Shown here piece by piece: positions 34,546 through 51,235 of a DNA stretch of 64,000 nt. This DNA is from Coptis chinensis (lineage: Eukaryota; Streptophyta; Magnoliopsida; Ranunculales; Ranunculaceae), in the NCBI GenBank assembly GCA_015680905.1, contig CM027380.1:14960001-15024000 (forward strand). Direction: 5' to 3'. Each line of letters starts with the position of its first letter. The first letter of the stretch is position 1. The notes below the pieces were generated by a model. The model saw only the letters and a list, made by a program, of their open reading frames with translations, was not told where the DNA came from and made no database searches. The translations under genes and the position numbers were made by a program.

Positions 34546-35022
34546 TGTATTGTCTTTTATTACAACCTCTAATATTACTAGTCTTAACCCTTTCTCTTCT
34601 CTCTTTACTTTTTTCCTTTTCTTTTCTCCCCTTATTCACCTTACACTTTTTTCTTTATATCTCTCTCCCTTTCTAACCGCTCCCTTTCATCCGTTCATCT
34701 CTCCTCATCCTACGTTTCTTACCTCTCCACCTGTCCCTCAATGCTCACCGCAGTTCTCAGTAGTTAGGTTTCCGCGGCTCCGATCCGCTGCAACCTGTTA
34801 TCTCTTTCTTATTCGGCATACGACCCACTGGCCTCCAATGACCCTTTATGTCTTCTATATTGACCACTACATACCTCTTGCCCTTTTTCTCTTCCCTCAC
34901 CGCAGTTCTCGGTAGTTAGGCTTCCGCGGTTCGGATCCGTTGCAACTTGTCTTAGCTTCCCTATTCCGCATACGGCCCCCTGACCACCAATGACATCTCG
35001 TGTCACGAATATGACCCCTACA
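34546..35022 (-). repeat. Tat copy 2 5' LTR
   Basis: 477 bp, pairing with 19804-20281 and followed by the target duplication ATATG (35023-35027). Confidence 0.93.
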
Positions 35023-35290
35023 ATATGGCTAGTTACTTTACCAGCAAACTCTATGTAAACTTTTGGACCAATTACCTCGGTACATTCTCCTCTTAATTTG
35101 ATAAGATTTTACTAAACGAAATGACAATTTCAGTGGATTGTTACTAAGGCATGGTTTGTCTTTTGTTTTCAAAACCACTCAAATGTCCCGACACTTTTTT
35201 CTTTAACCTCTAAAATTACGTATTTATCTCAATATATATATATATACTTAAAAAGACAGGGTACCAAAGCATCACTTCAATACCTTGTAA

Positions 35291-36260
35291 GGGCATCTCC
35301 AATGGGGGTATAAAATTACACCTCCACATAGGCGCCACCTAGGTGCCATTAGGATTTTACTACTCCAATTATAAATTATTGTAGAGTCCATAAATATCCA
35401 CTCTCTATTGTTCCCAATGGAAAAGTGTAAAAAAGTTCAATTTTAAACTCGGACGTCACTTCAAGTGACGTCCCTCTTTAAATTAAAATGGAACGTCACT
35501 TCAAGTGACGTTGGAGGTTAAATTTTCAAATTGTGACTTTAGAAATAGATAGGGACAACACTCCAAGTGACGTCCGAATTTGTTTTTACTCAGACGTCTG
35601 TTTGAGTGTCGCCCGGGATTTTTATTAGCTGATAGCGAGAGGGGGAATTCCCCACCCTCTCTATCAACTAATACTCTATTAGGGCATCTCCAATGGGGGG
35701 TGTAAACCGTATAGAGCGGAAATTTTACACCCCAAATGTCAAAAAACTCTTTCCAATGGGGGTGTTATACCGTAGGTAATAGAGTATTAGTTAATAGAGA
35801 GGGTGGGGAATTCTCCCTCTCACTATCAGCTAATAAAAAGCCCGGGCGACACTCGAACAGACGTCTGAGTAAAAACAAATTCGGATGTCACTTGGAGTGT
35901 CGTCCCTATCTATTTCTAAAGTCACAATTTAAAAAATTTAAACTCGGACGTCACTTGAAATGACATCTCACTTTAATTTAAAGAGGGCCGGGACGACGTC
36001 CGAGTTTAAAATTGATTTTTTTTACATTTTTCCATTGGGAACAATAGAGAGTGGATATTTAAGGACTCTACAATAATTTACAATTGGAGCATTAAAATCC
36101 TAATGACACCTAGATGACGGCTATGTGGAGGTGTAATTTTACACCTCCCATTGGAGATGCCCTTACCTACAGTATAACACCTCCATTGGAAAGAGTTTTT
36201 TGACATTTGGAATGTAAAATTTCCACTCTATACGGTTTACACCCCCCATCAAAGATGCCC
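35291..36260. repeat. Compound fold-back element, order A-B-A'-B'
   Basis: Block A (35291-35681) is the inverted copy of A' (35780-36162), and B (35682-35779, 98 bp) is the inverted copy of B' (36163-36260, 98 bp). Both A and B begin GGGCATCTCCAATGGGG, the terminal repeat of a common plant MITE type. Inside A are four pairs of short inverted acgtcacttcaagtgacgt units. The order suggests one MITE landed at the centre or end of a related one. There is no transposase. The block ends 240 bp before the next gene. Confidence 0.8.
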
Positions 36261-36500
36261 CCACTCTATAAGTTGTACTATTTTTTACCTATTTTTAAGA
36301 GCATTTTTTAATACCTTTCAATCTTTCATAAGCCAAAAAAAAAAAATCAGTCCGAGTCCAAAGGCCTACCTAAGTCTGAGCCCGACCCCAAGGCCCAAAA
36401 CATCGATTGGGCTTGAGCCCATCAGCATCTGCCTTTTTTTTTACCTATCTTCATTTCACAGTTCACACGCTTCTCTCTCTCCGTTTCTGCTGAAACAACA

Positions 36501-39500
36501 ATGAACAGCTTCACCTTCACTTTCCACCTTTCTACTTCAAACAAACTCTTTCTCTTTAACAATTCTCTCTTCTATAATAATGAGCACATCCTCAAAACAG
36601 AGTTCATAGTGCTCACTAAACGCACCAGTGGTAGAAGTATGCAAAGTCTTCAAATTGAAACTTTGTTGTCAAACTTCAGAACCAGAAGCTGTAACTCTTC
36701 TTACTCAAGTAAGCTCAACATTATTATTTGCATATGTTTGTTCATGAGTTGGTGTTGTTATTATGGTGTCTTGGTGTATGTGGAAACTGAGGTCTGGGAT
36801 TTTTAGTGTTTGAGTTAACTGCTGTGTTTGTTATATTCTTCAAGTTTTGTTTTTTCTCATATCTGGTTATGCTTCTGTTAATTCTGGTTAATGACTGTCT
36901 TAGGAAAGTTTAAGTTTTTTGTATTTTTAGCCTTGCTTCTTGTGTTTTTTACCCCCTCCCCAAAGTTTTCAGGTTTCTAGATGATATTTTTTTTTATTAC
37001 TACTTGTTTGGGTTCATTGGTATGCTGGAAACTATGTTTAGGTGTCCACGCAAGCAGCATAGGTACTGCCCAAGTGGAAGAACAAGCTGAGGTTGAAATT
37101 GCGGAAGGATACACCATTACTCAATTTTGTGATAAAATTATTGATGTCTTTTGAATGAGAAGCCACTAACCAAGGATTGGAGGAAGCTGTTGGTGTTTAG
37201 AGAGGAATGGAATAAATACCGAGAAAGCTTTTATAATCGATGTAGGTCAAGGGCCGATAGGGAGGATGATCCGGTTATGAGGCAGAAACTTGTTGTACTA
37301 AGTAGAAAGGTGAAGAAGGTAAGCCCTTTAGTTTTTATTATTGAAGATTGGTTAAGTCTTTCCTCGGATGTTTAAATTGCTATACAAGCTTTGATGTTAA
37401 ATGGTTTTATGCTGTATTGCTGTTCGACAATGAGTGATGTTTGCAGATTGATAATGAAATGGAGAGGCATGCTGAACTTCTAAAAGAGATTGAGCAAAGC
37501 CCAACAGATATTAATACAGTTGTAGCTATGCGGCGCAAGGACTTCACTCGGGAATTTTTTCGTCATCTTACTCTACTCTCAGAGACCTATGATAGCTTAG
37601 AGGATCGTGATGGTAATAAAACAACACTTTGTGAATACTCTTTAAGTCGTTATTTATAGAGTTTGTAATCATTGGATGAATATTTCCATTTAATAGTGTT
37701 TCGTAAAGTATGTTTAAAGTTTTTCATCTCCAAATACATGTAGTCAAACTTGGACAAGTAGCTGATGAAAATTTACTTGGTCCACAATCTTCTTTTACCC
37801 TAATGGAGATCATATCAGATATTAAACATATGAGAAGGCTATAAATGCATGAATAGTATTTGTACCATTATCTTCTCAATGACTACTATATGTCTTGTAA
37901 CGCATCTTATTAGCCTCAATCCTGAGTTATGTTCCTTTTTTTTCCCTTTCATATAATTTGTTTAACAAATGGAAATATTATTTTCTGTTCCTCTCTTCCT
38001 TTTCAATGTGTCTTAATTACCGTATCAGATTCCAATTGTAATTCCATTACCCTATAGACAGACCAAATCACGTAGAAATGTATCATCCGCTATTGTTTTG
38101 TCTTGTATTTTAGATGTCCTCACTAAAAAATTGGTTTTAGTTACAGTGATGATGAATTCTTTCTCCTTTAGAAGTAATAATAATATTTTGGGATCTAGCT
38201 TTGTGAGTAAGGTATCATCAAATTTTCTTTTATATGTTTCCCATGTATAACATCCTTATGAGGCCATTTATTTGTGTAAGCAGCGGTGGCCAGGCTTGCT
38301 GCTAGGTGCCTCTCTGCGGTCTGTGCTTATGATAACACCATAGAGAATGCAGAGACGTTAGATTTTGCTCAAGCAAAATTCGATGATATCCTCAACTCTC
38401 CCTCATTAGATGTGGCTTGTGAAAAAATCAAAAGCCTGGCCAAAGCAAAGGAGCTGGATTCCTCTCTGATCTTATTGATAAACAGTGCTTGGGCTGCTGC
38501 CAAAGAATCCACAACCATGAAGAACGAGGTACAGATTACAAACTGCCTCAAAACTAAGGAAAATTATAATAAACTCAGGTTACTTTAACTCATGTTCAAG
38601 ATGGTTTTCTGATTTTTGGTCCAAAAAATTTATAAAGTTATCTTATTCTAATTGGTAAACAACATCGACAACCAGGATTGGGGTCACGAAAGTATTAAAC
38701 TTAAGTCTATAGGGTATTTGTTTTTGATAATATTCTACAGGTAATTATCCTTTATAAATAACCTATAAGATATATTTTTAGTTACTTCATTGTGATAGCA
38801 GTAACCAGATAATCTCAATCTAAATGGTTGCTACGTTTGCGGGCAGTGCCACATTTCTGCTTGCCTTTTGAACTAGGTCATCATATGCTCCGCTAGTTCT
38901 TTTGGTCAATCCTGTTGCTTAATTAAGGATCACCAATCTATATGCTTGAAAGTTGAAACAGAAATGTAACGTTGGCCGTGATTCTCTAATTTGTCTGCTG
39001 CTTCAGTGTATTCTTTGAGGAACTGGTCTAAGGATGCCTGTAGGCTGTAGCTTTGGATTGATCTTGTACCATTGTTGTCTTTTCATTTTAGATACTCCAA
39101 GGAGCATGACATAAATATATGTGGTTTTCGTATGGTGGCTTGAGATACTGAAAGAAACAAGATTTGAATTGAATGTTCTTGCTTGTTTAAAATGGAGAAA
39201 GGACATATTGTTTTAATTCAGCTATCTCCTATATCAGCTTGCCTTGCTCTCGTACCTAAGCTACTGAAGTTGACTTTTAAAAGGGTTGAAATACTTCTCA
39301 TTGTGTTATAGTTAAGTTCTTGATTCTAAATTGTGTTAAACATGCATGCAGGTCAAAGACATAATGTATAACATTTACAAGGCTACAAAGAGCAGCCTTA
39401 GAAGCATCTCACCGAAAGAGATAAAGCTACTCAAACATCTATTGAATATCACGGATCCAGAAGAACGATTTTCTGCATTGGCTACTGCCTTCTCTCCAGG

Positions 39501-39846
39501 AGATGAGAATACGGCCAAGGATCCCGATGCCCTGTACACGTAAGTGGATATTCTTGGCTCTGTATATTTGGTGATGGACGGTCTTTGATGTTCAGACTAC
39601 GATTAATAATAAAATTGGTAGCTTGACATTCTAATTAATGTGTGGTGGTGCAGTACCCCCAAAGAACTACACAAGTGGATTAAGATCATGCTCGACGCAT
39701 ACCATCTGAATAAAGAAGACACTGACATCAGGGAGGCCAAGCAGATGACTGATCCAGTGGTCATCCAGAGACTCTTCATACTCAAAGAAACCATTGAAGA
39801 AGAATATTTAAAGCAAACTCCTGAACCGGAAGAAAACTCTAGATAG
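36501..39846 (+). CDS. Chloroplast protein of unknown function, At4g37920 family (apparent frameshift)
   Basis: Six exons with GT/AG sites: 36501-36708, 37042-37318, 37447-37612, 38284-38528, 39352-39539 and 39654-39846. The joined CDS is 1277 nt, one short of 426 codons; the missing base is in a T run at 37149-37152, where the family reads on in frame. The N-terminus (MNSFTFTFHLSTSNKLF) is Ser/Thr-rich and fits a plastid transit peptide. Family blocks include AEGYTITQFCDKIIDVF, ARCLSAVCAYDNTIENAETL, KAKELDSSLILLINSAWAA, LKHLLNITDPEERFSALA and TPKELHKWIKIMLDAYHLN. The protein is mostly helical and charged, with no known catalytic motif. Its function is not established. The single-base loss may be an assembly error in a homopolymer or a true null allele; all other exons and splice sites are intact. 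Confidence 0.88.
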
Positions 39847-40280
39847 AATGAGTTTGGAATTATGATCTTATAGAACATGTTTTAAATATGCTCACAGAGC
39901 GACAAGCCACTAGAGAATCATCCAGCTTTAGAAATGTTCCTATAACACTATTGTGGGGTCTGAGCTATTCACGCAATGACGCAAGAAACATTGTCTTCCG
40001 GAATCCACATTATCCCTGGCAATGGAGGCAGAAAAGGTCGAGGAGGTGTAGTAAGAGATTAAAGGAACTTCAGCTGTGGAATATGGTACTTATAGCTGCT
40101 GTCGATTAGTATCATTTTGCTCAAATACAAGAAAGATATCAAGATGGTGTCGACTCGATTGGCATTTCACTGCTTATTTTAATTGCAAGTCAGCTTTGTG
40201 ATAGAAGTTTCAGGAGCTATTGCAGAAAGTTGGGACTGTTGTCAAGGTTGCATCACTGCATTTGTTTTTTTTCCTTTTTC
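39847..40280. other. Downstream flank of the At4g37920-like gene
   Basis: Probable 3' UTR followed by intergenic DNA. An open frame at 39888-40109 has no recognisable domain and I do not call it a gene. Confidence 0.4.
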
Positions 40281-40880
40281 AAAAGGGGCGCAGTATTGAC
40301 ACCCCACTTTATGGGATTGGCACCCCTTTGGCAAGAAGTAAAATAATAATTGTTATTCTTTATATGTCTCTTTACACCCCACATACCCGATAGTTTTACG
40401 GCATCGGTTGTCACGAGATACTATATCCTACTGTAAGTAGTTGTTGCGATATCGTACAATACATGGCATTGGGTTGGCGTGAGATCCCATATCCCACGAC
40501 AGGGAATTATTGCAGAAGATTTTTTTGTGTTTTTTGTTTTTTTTTTCACTTCAAATTTTACGTATTAAATACACATGATATATAGATGTTTCATTTTCTT
40601 TTTTAGAGTTTATTTATACACTCTAAGAACAACACCAAAACTATGGAAAAAAAATGTGCAATGGAGACATAATTTTGCTATCTCGCAGCAAATATTTTCA
40701 TATATTATAAGAAAAATTTGTGATTAAATTAATGAACAAGAGTTTTGATAATTAACACAAACAAAAATTCTATTTTAGTGAACATGCGACAACTAATTTT
40801 ATAGAGGGGTGTTAATATCTTGGAATTTGTCAAAAGGGTGCCAATTTCATAAAATAGAGTACTAATACCGCAACCATTTT
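40281..40880. repeat. MITE-like element with about 55 bp inverted ends
   Basis: The left end (40281-40335, cagtattgacaccccactt, attggcacccctttggcaa) pairs with the right end (40826-40880, ttgtcaaaagggtgccaat, agagtactaataccgcaac) at about 75% by eye. Inside, a roughly 65 bp unit near 40390-40510 is duplicated imperfectly. It has no coding capacity. The target duplication was not resolved because both flanks are T/A runs. Confidence 0.6.
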
Positions 40881-41829
40881 AAAAAATGTAATAATCCTCG
40901 ATATAAATGGAGATATTATACCCATAAGGTTTACATGGGTTAGTGTTGTAAGTGCCAAGTAAAAATTGGTGTTTGTGAGTAATCTATCATATTTGTGACC
41001 TTTACCCAAATTCTGATTTTATCCCCCAAAAATTGTGGGGATAGAAATGCTTTCTTAGTTTCTTTATATACACATATATGTATTAATTGGCAAAAAAAAA
41101 ATACTAATTGGCCGGAGCAGCCACACACAAAAAACAATTCAACCGTTTAGGTTTCTCTAATGCAAACGCGAATTGTAACTCCATCAATAGTATCTTTGCT
41201 AATTTTCATGAATGGCTTACCCTAATAATTAAGTTATTTTTTGTCAAAATCTGTTTTTTTTTTTTATAACTATCAAATGAATTGAATATAATTATTTAAA
41301 AGTCGTCCTTTCAAACACGCCTACACATTTAACTCTTCTTCAGTATGGTTTTGATATAAGTTTTTTTTCATTAATGGGAACTTTGATTATTCTCAAAATC
41401 TTAACGCATTGTAATCTAGTTTTTTTTTTCTTTTCAATGTGTAAAGGGGAAATATAATATGTTAATAGTACTGATTTCGTAGTTCGGTTATTTACTAATT
41501 TTATTTGGATCATAAGTTTGGCATTTATAGCCACAAATAAGCCACCATTTTCTAAAGGCAACCACCATATAACAAATATTCTTTTTAGCTGCCACCATCT
41601 ATTCAACAAGGAGATTGTTTCCCATATTCTTTGGACCCAAGTATTGGAAAAAAGCCCATCCATAAAAAGTCCAACTTGTCGCCAAAGAAACAAATAATGA
41701 TATTAAATGACATTTCTACCATGACAAAAACCTTTAAGCACATGAGAAAGCAATAGAACCAAAACCGTCATTTCAACAAACAAACGACTTGGCCCACATT
41801 TAACAAGCGGTGAACAAGTATCCACACAT
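40881..41829. other. Intergenic, nothing recognised
   Basis: AT-rich sequence with A and T runs. The frame at 41340-41693 on the minus strand has no recognisable domain. Confidence 0.4.
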
Positions 41830-41952
41830 TTCCAGAATCAACCGGGGACACCTGTTCTCTCTGTTATTTTATATCCACCGAAAAAAATAACAACTTCATT
41901 TTCTCACTCTTTTCATCATCATCCTCAAAAACCCTGACACACCTTAAACCCT
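41830..41952 (+). promoter_or_regulatory. Promoter and leader of mitochondrial HSP70 gene 1
   Basis: A two-unit heat-shock element TTCCAGAA (form TTCnnGAA) lies at 41830-41837, about 30 bp before a TATA-like TTTTATATCC (about 41867-41876). The leader has two AAACCCT units (41929-41935 and 41946-41952), half of the telo-box often found before plant genes for organelle and translation proteins. The ATG is at 42006. Confidence 0.5.
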
Positions 41953-42005
41953 GACACCTTTCTTTCTTTCTATCATCTCGTTTCTCTATAAGATTTCTCT
42001 AAAGG

Positions 42006-45020
<3,015 letters not shown>

Positions 45021-46116
45021 CTCTATGTAAGTACTTAGGTTTTCTCAGTAAGTTCATTATAACAGCTTCAGATGTTGTCAAATCTTCAAAACTTTTTTTT
45101 GTTTTTAGTTTTTTAGAGGCGCAATATGTAAGAAAACTAGACTTTGAGAATTAGAAATGCAATCATGGAACTGCCATTGCCACATAGTCTAATTGTCATT
45201 AGCAGTTCCATAGGGTGTATTATGGCTGTCAGGTTTTGTCTTCAATGTATAAGTCTCTCTCTCTCTCTCTTTCTCTGTTTTATGTGTTTTGAGGATATAT
45301 CAGAATATGTTATGGGCTGTCTGGTTTTTTCTTCAATGTACAAGGCTCTCTCTCTCTCTCTGGCCTTGTTTGTCGAGGATATCAGTATATCACTATATGT
45401 TGGGGTGTATTATGGGCCGTCCGGTTTTTTCTTCAATGTATAAGTCTCTCTCTCTCTGGCCTTGTGTATGTGTTTGTGTGATGATATCAGTATTCTGAGT
45501 GTGCTGATCAGTGTGGCCCGATAAATTTGGGTGACTTTCGTATGTACCCCTTGATTGCTGAACTTTTGTTCTGACATGTGGTCAGATTTGTTGCCCCTCA
45601 ATTCCCTTTCAGTTAAATGGTTTAGATAATAGCTGTTGTTTTGTCATTTGTTGGTTTTGGTGTCGCTGTAATGGTATAAAACATTTGCATGCAGTCTCAG
45701 GCTATGCTTGCTGGGCTTGTGTAAAGCAAATTCAAGGTTACAACTTACAAGTTGTCATATATGGACAAGGCTTGTTCTTGGTTTTAAATGTGGCTAGGAG
45801 ACAGTTAGGGTGTTAGTCGCTAATTTACTTGAGATGTTTGATTAGGCGAAGTTGTTGCCTTCAGCGCTTATCTAGTTTTACTGTTTTGGTGACACTTAAA
45901 AATGAAGAAAATCGGAAATATATGTCCCGTTGGTCTTATGATGTTTGAAAACAATATGCCACCAGCGAGTGCACAATTTGGTCAGTAAGTTTATCATGGT
46001 TTTGTACTTTTGTTGATTATAACATGTTTGTGAGGTGACGTTCAGGTAGCATACCGAATGCTATTACGAAACCCATTGTGTATGCAAAAGATGCTATACA
46101 TGCAGTGCCAACAGCA
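45021..46116. other. 3' flank of HSP70 gene 1
   Basis: It contains the likely 3' UTR, the CT-rich tandem repeat at 45210-45500 and AT-rich DNA. No gene is seen; frames at 45144-45601 are artefacts of the repeat. Confidence 0.5.
45210..45500 (+). repeat. Tandem repeat with CT microsatellites after HSP70 gene 1
   Basis: Three units of about 95-115 bp share tgtattatgg(g)c(t/c)gtc(a/c/t)gg, ttttcttcaatgtataag, a (tc)n run of 6-11 units, ggccttgt and gaggatatcag. It may lie in the 3' UTR or just beyond. Such CT runs are likely to vary in length between individuals. Confidence 0.8.
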
Positions 46117-46545
46117 TGATTAGTTGTTACTTAACAAAATAAAAATGAGCAACGTAGACTATGTTTTAAATATAGTTCCCTGTAATTTACCATAAAGAGA
46201 ACTTTAAATTCTTCTTATTCTTTCTATATTCTATATTTTCATTTTTGCATAATTATGTATAGACGTAGTGTAATGCACCAATGAATGTTTTTGTGAGGTT
46301 TGTCATAGGATAACTTATGCTATTGAGATGTTCTCGCATTATATCTTTGTGTACCACTCTCATGGCAATACTTGATAACTGATATATCACTTGTGGTACT
46401 AAATACTTGATAACTGATATATCTCCTTGAGATGTTCTCGGCAATACTTGATAAGTGATATATCACTTGTGGTACTAACTGATATATGAGATGTTCTCGG
46501 CAATACTTGATAACTGATATATCACCTGTGGTACTACAAGCAGTT
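46117..46545. repeat. Dispersed repeat (copy a) with internal tandem units
   Basis: Segment 46117-46375 is an inverted relative of 50945-51235: shared runs include actatgttttaaa, cattatatctttgtgtacca and ctctcatggcaata. From 46365 to 46545 a unit containing cttgataactgatatatcac repeats four times with insertions of gagatgttctcggcaata. It may be an old LTR fragment. Confidence 0.65.
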
Positions 46546-47156
46546 CGATGTGGACAGGACAGCACTTAGTTTTACGGGTTTTCATCTCCGACTCATTATG
46601 ACGGCCTATGGAACATGTTCCCTTGCCTTCTCTATAACTCAGAATAATTCTCGCTTACAATTGCAATCCTTTTTGATAATGGCTTACAAATGCTAACTTA
46701 GTATTTGAAAAAAAAAAAAAAAAAAAAATCAGAAGACTTTATATGTCGTAATTAGACATTGCACACACCAGGACAGCAACACCCGTCTTCCCATTCCCAC
46801 CAAGAAAGCTCTCATATAGACATGATTCGTGGTTAGAACTTTGAATGTTAACATATCACAGTGAAACAATCCTTCCAATATATAATCTAAAAAGAACTTT
46901 TAAAGGAAGTAAACATATAGTAAGACGTTTATTTCTGACACAAAAAAGCCTCAAACAGGAAAGAGCCAAATCCATAATTAGTCCTACAATCCTATCCAAT
47001 AATATTGGAGTTCATAAAGCACAACATAACTCAGAACTTTATCAGTCTTGCACATAGCCATGCAAAAATGAAATACACAATTTCTTATATCACCAAACTA
47101 TCAATGAAAAAGACTAACTTCCTCGTAAAAATAATGATATCATCTGTGTCTAACAT
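46546..47156. other. Intergenic between the convergent HSP70 genes
   Basis: It contains an A run at 46710-46728 and AT-rich sequence, with the probable 3' UTR of HSP70 gene 2 at the right. I see no gene. Confidence 0.45.
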
Positions 47157-50351
<3,195 letters not shown>

Positions 50352-50373
50352 GAATTGGGTGAAAAAGCAACAA

Positions 50374-50425
50374 GGGTTTAGGGTTTAAGAGAAATTGAGG
50401 ACAAATGAGGTTTTATTTATTTATA
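50374..50425 (-). promoter_or_regulatory. Promoter of HSP70 gene 2 with telo-box
   Basis: On the minus strand a TATA box TATAAATA (50418-50425) lies about 70 bp before the ATG, and a full telo-box AAACCCTAAACCC (50374-50386) lies between them. A T run of about 26 (plus strand, 50444-50469) stands just upstream. Telo-boxes are common in leaders of plant genes for organelle biogenesis. Confidence 0.6.
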
Positions 50426-50469
50426 CAAAAGTAGCACCCACCTCGTTTTTTTTTTTTTTTTTTTTTTTT

Positions 50470-50944
50470 AGGAAGTCCGTTTTATATGGAAGACTGTTTA
50501 TTTGGGTGAAGGGTTTTATCTTTCTTTTATTTATTAAATTAGATAACTTCTCGTCCAAACCAAGGTAACCTGCAGATATGGCCCATTTTCACATTTATGG
50601 ACCCATGGTGGATTTTTATTTTTCAGAGCCCGCAAACAAGTTTGGTAAGAATGGTAACGCATAAAACTAAAATTGAAGACACTTTATAACATTCTTTTTT
50701 ATTAAGATGTTGCGTAATTGTGCACTGATAATAAAGACGATATAAATCTATTAACTATTTCTCAAACTTATATGATACAATGATCATCATCCAAACATAA
50801 GGTGTGTGTAATCACTTTAAACATTTATACTTGTCTATAGAGACTATAACTCTTTTATTTTCATCATAAAATTATGTCGTTACAAACATTCGGTACCACT
50901 ACTTTGAGGATAATAAGTTTTGTCATAACGTTACTACAAGATCA
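50470..50944. other. Upstream flank of HSP70 gene 2
   Basis: AT-rich, no gene or element end recognised. There is no clear heat-shock element of the kind seen before gene 1. Confidence 0.4.
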
Positions 50945-51235
50945 GACATGATATCATTTATTGCCATGAGAGTGTGGTACACAAAGATATAATGCCAGAG
51001 AACATTTCGGTGGTATCATCAGTTATACAATGAGATGCTAGATTATTATAACTAGTAATGTCTAGCCATGACACAATCACATCATACATATTTATGCTAA
51101 AAGAGAGATAAATAAAACAGAAAAAGAAAGAGAAGATAAGAAGTTAATCACAACTCTGTTTAAAACATAGTATACGACTATACGCTCCTTATTTATACCT
51201 TGTTAAATAACAACTCTTCATGTTTTTGGCACTTT
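50945..51235 (-). repeat. Dispersed repeat (copy b), inverted relative of 46117-46375
   Basis: Its reverse complement runs gtgccaaaaacatga, agttgttatttaacaagg, a TATA-like tataaataagg, actatgttttaaac and, at the end, cattatatctttgtgtacca. Order and spacing match copy a. The TATA-like box suggests an LTR or promoter fragment. Together the copies bracket HSP70 gene 2. Confidence 0.65.

Larger units (their letters stand above)
19804..35022 (-). mobile_element. Complete Tat-lineage Ty3/gypsy element (copy 2) with antisense ORF
   Basis: LTRs at 19804-20281 and 34546-35022 start TGTATTGTC, end CCCCTACA and are flanked by the duplication ATATG (19799-19803 and 35023-35027). Sense order, right to left, is LTR, primer-binding site, gag, protease, RT, RNase H, archaeal-like RNase H, integrase, satellite-like array, antisense ORF, polypurine tract, LTR. 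Dual RNase H, long 3' region, antisense ORF and 3' tandem repeats are all known Tat traits. Two solo LTRs are nested inside (22630-26040, 27230-28632); without them it is about 10.4 kb. The LTRs differ at about 30-35 sites by eye (roughly 93% identical). Coding regions are broken. Confidence 0.95.

Noticed and set aside
40390..40510. Doubled unit cgatatcgtacaatacatggc... looked like a regulatory palindrome
   Set aside because: It falls inside a MITE-like element with inverted ends, which explains it.
41340..41693. 117-codon minus-strand frame with many Trp
   Set aside because: No family resemblance and AT-rich context; probably a chance frame.
45144..45601. Open frames after HSP70 gene 1 rich in Ser/Leu
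   Set aside because: They are translations of the CT microsatellite units.
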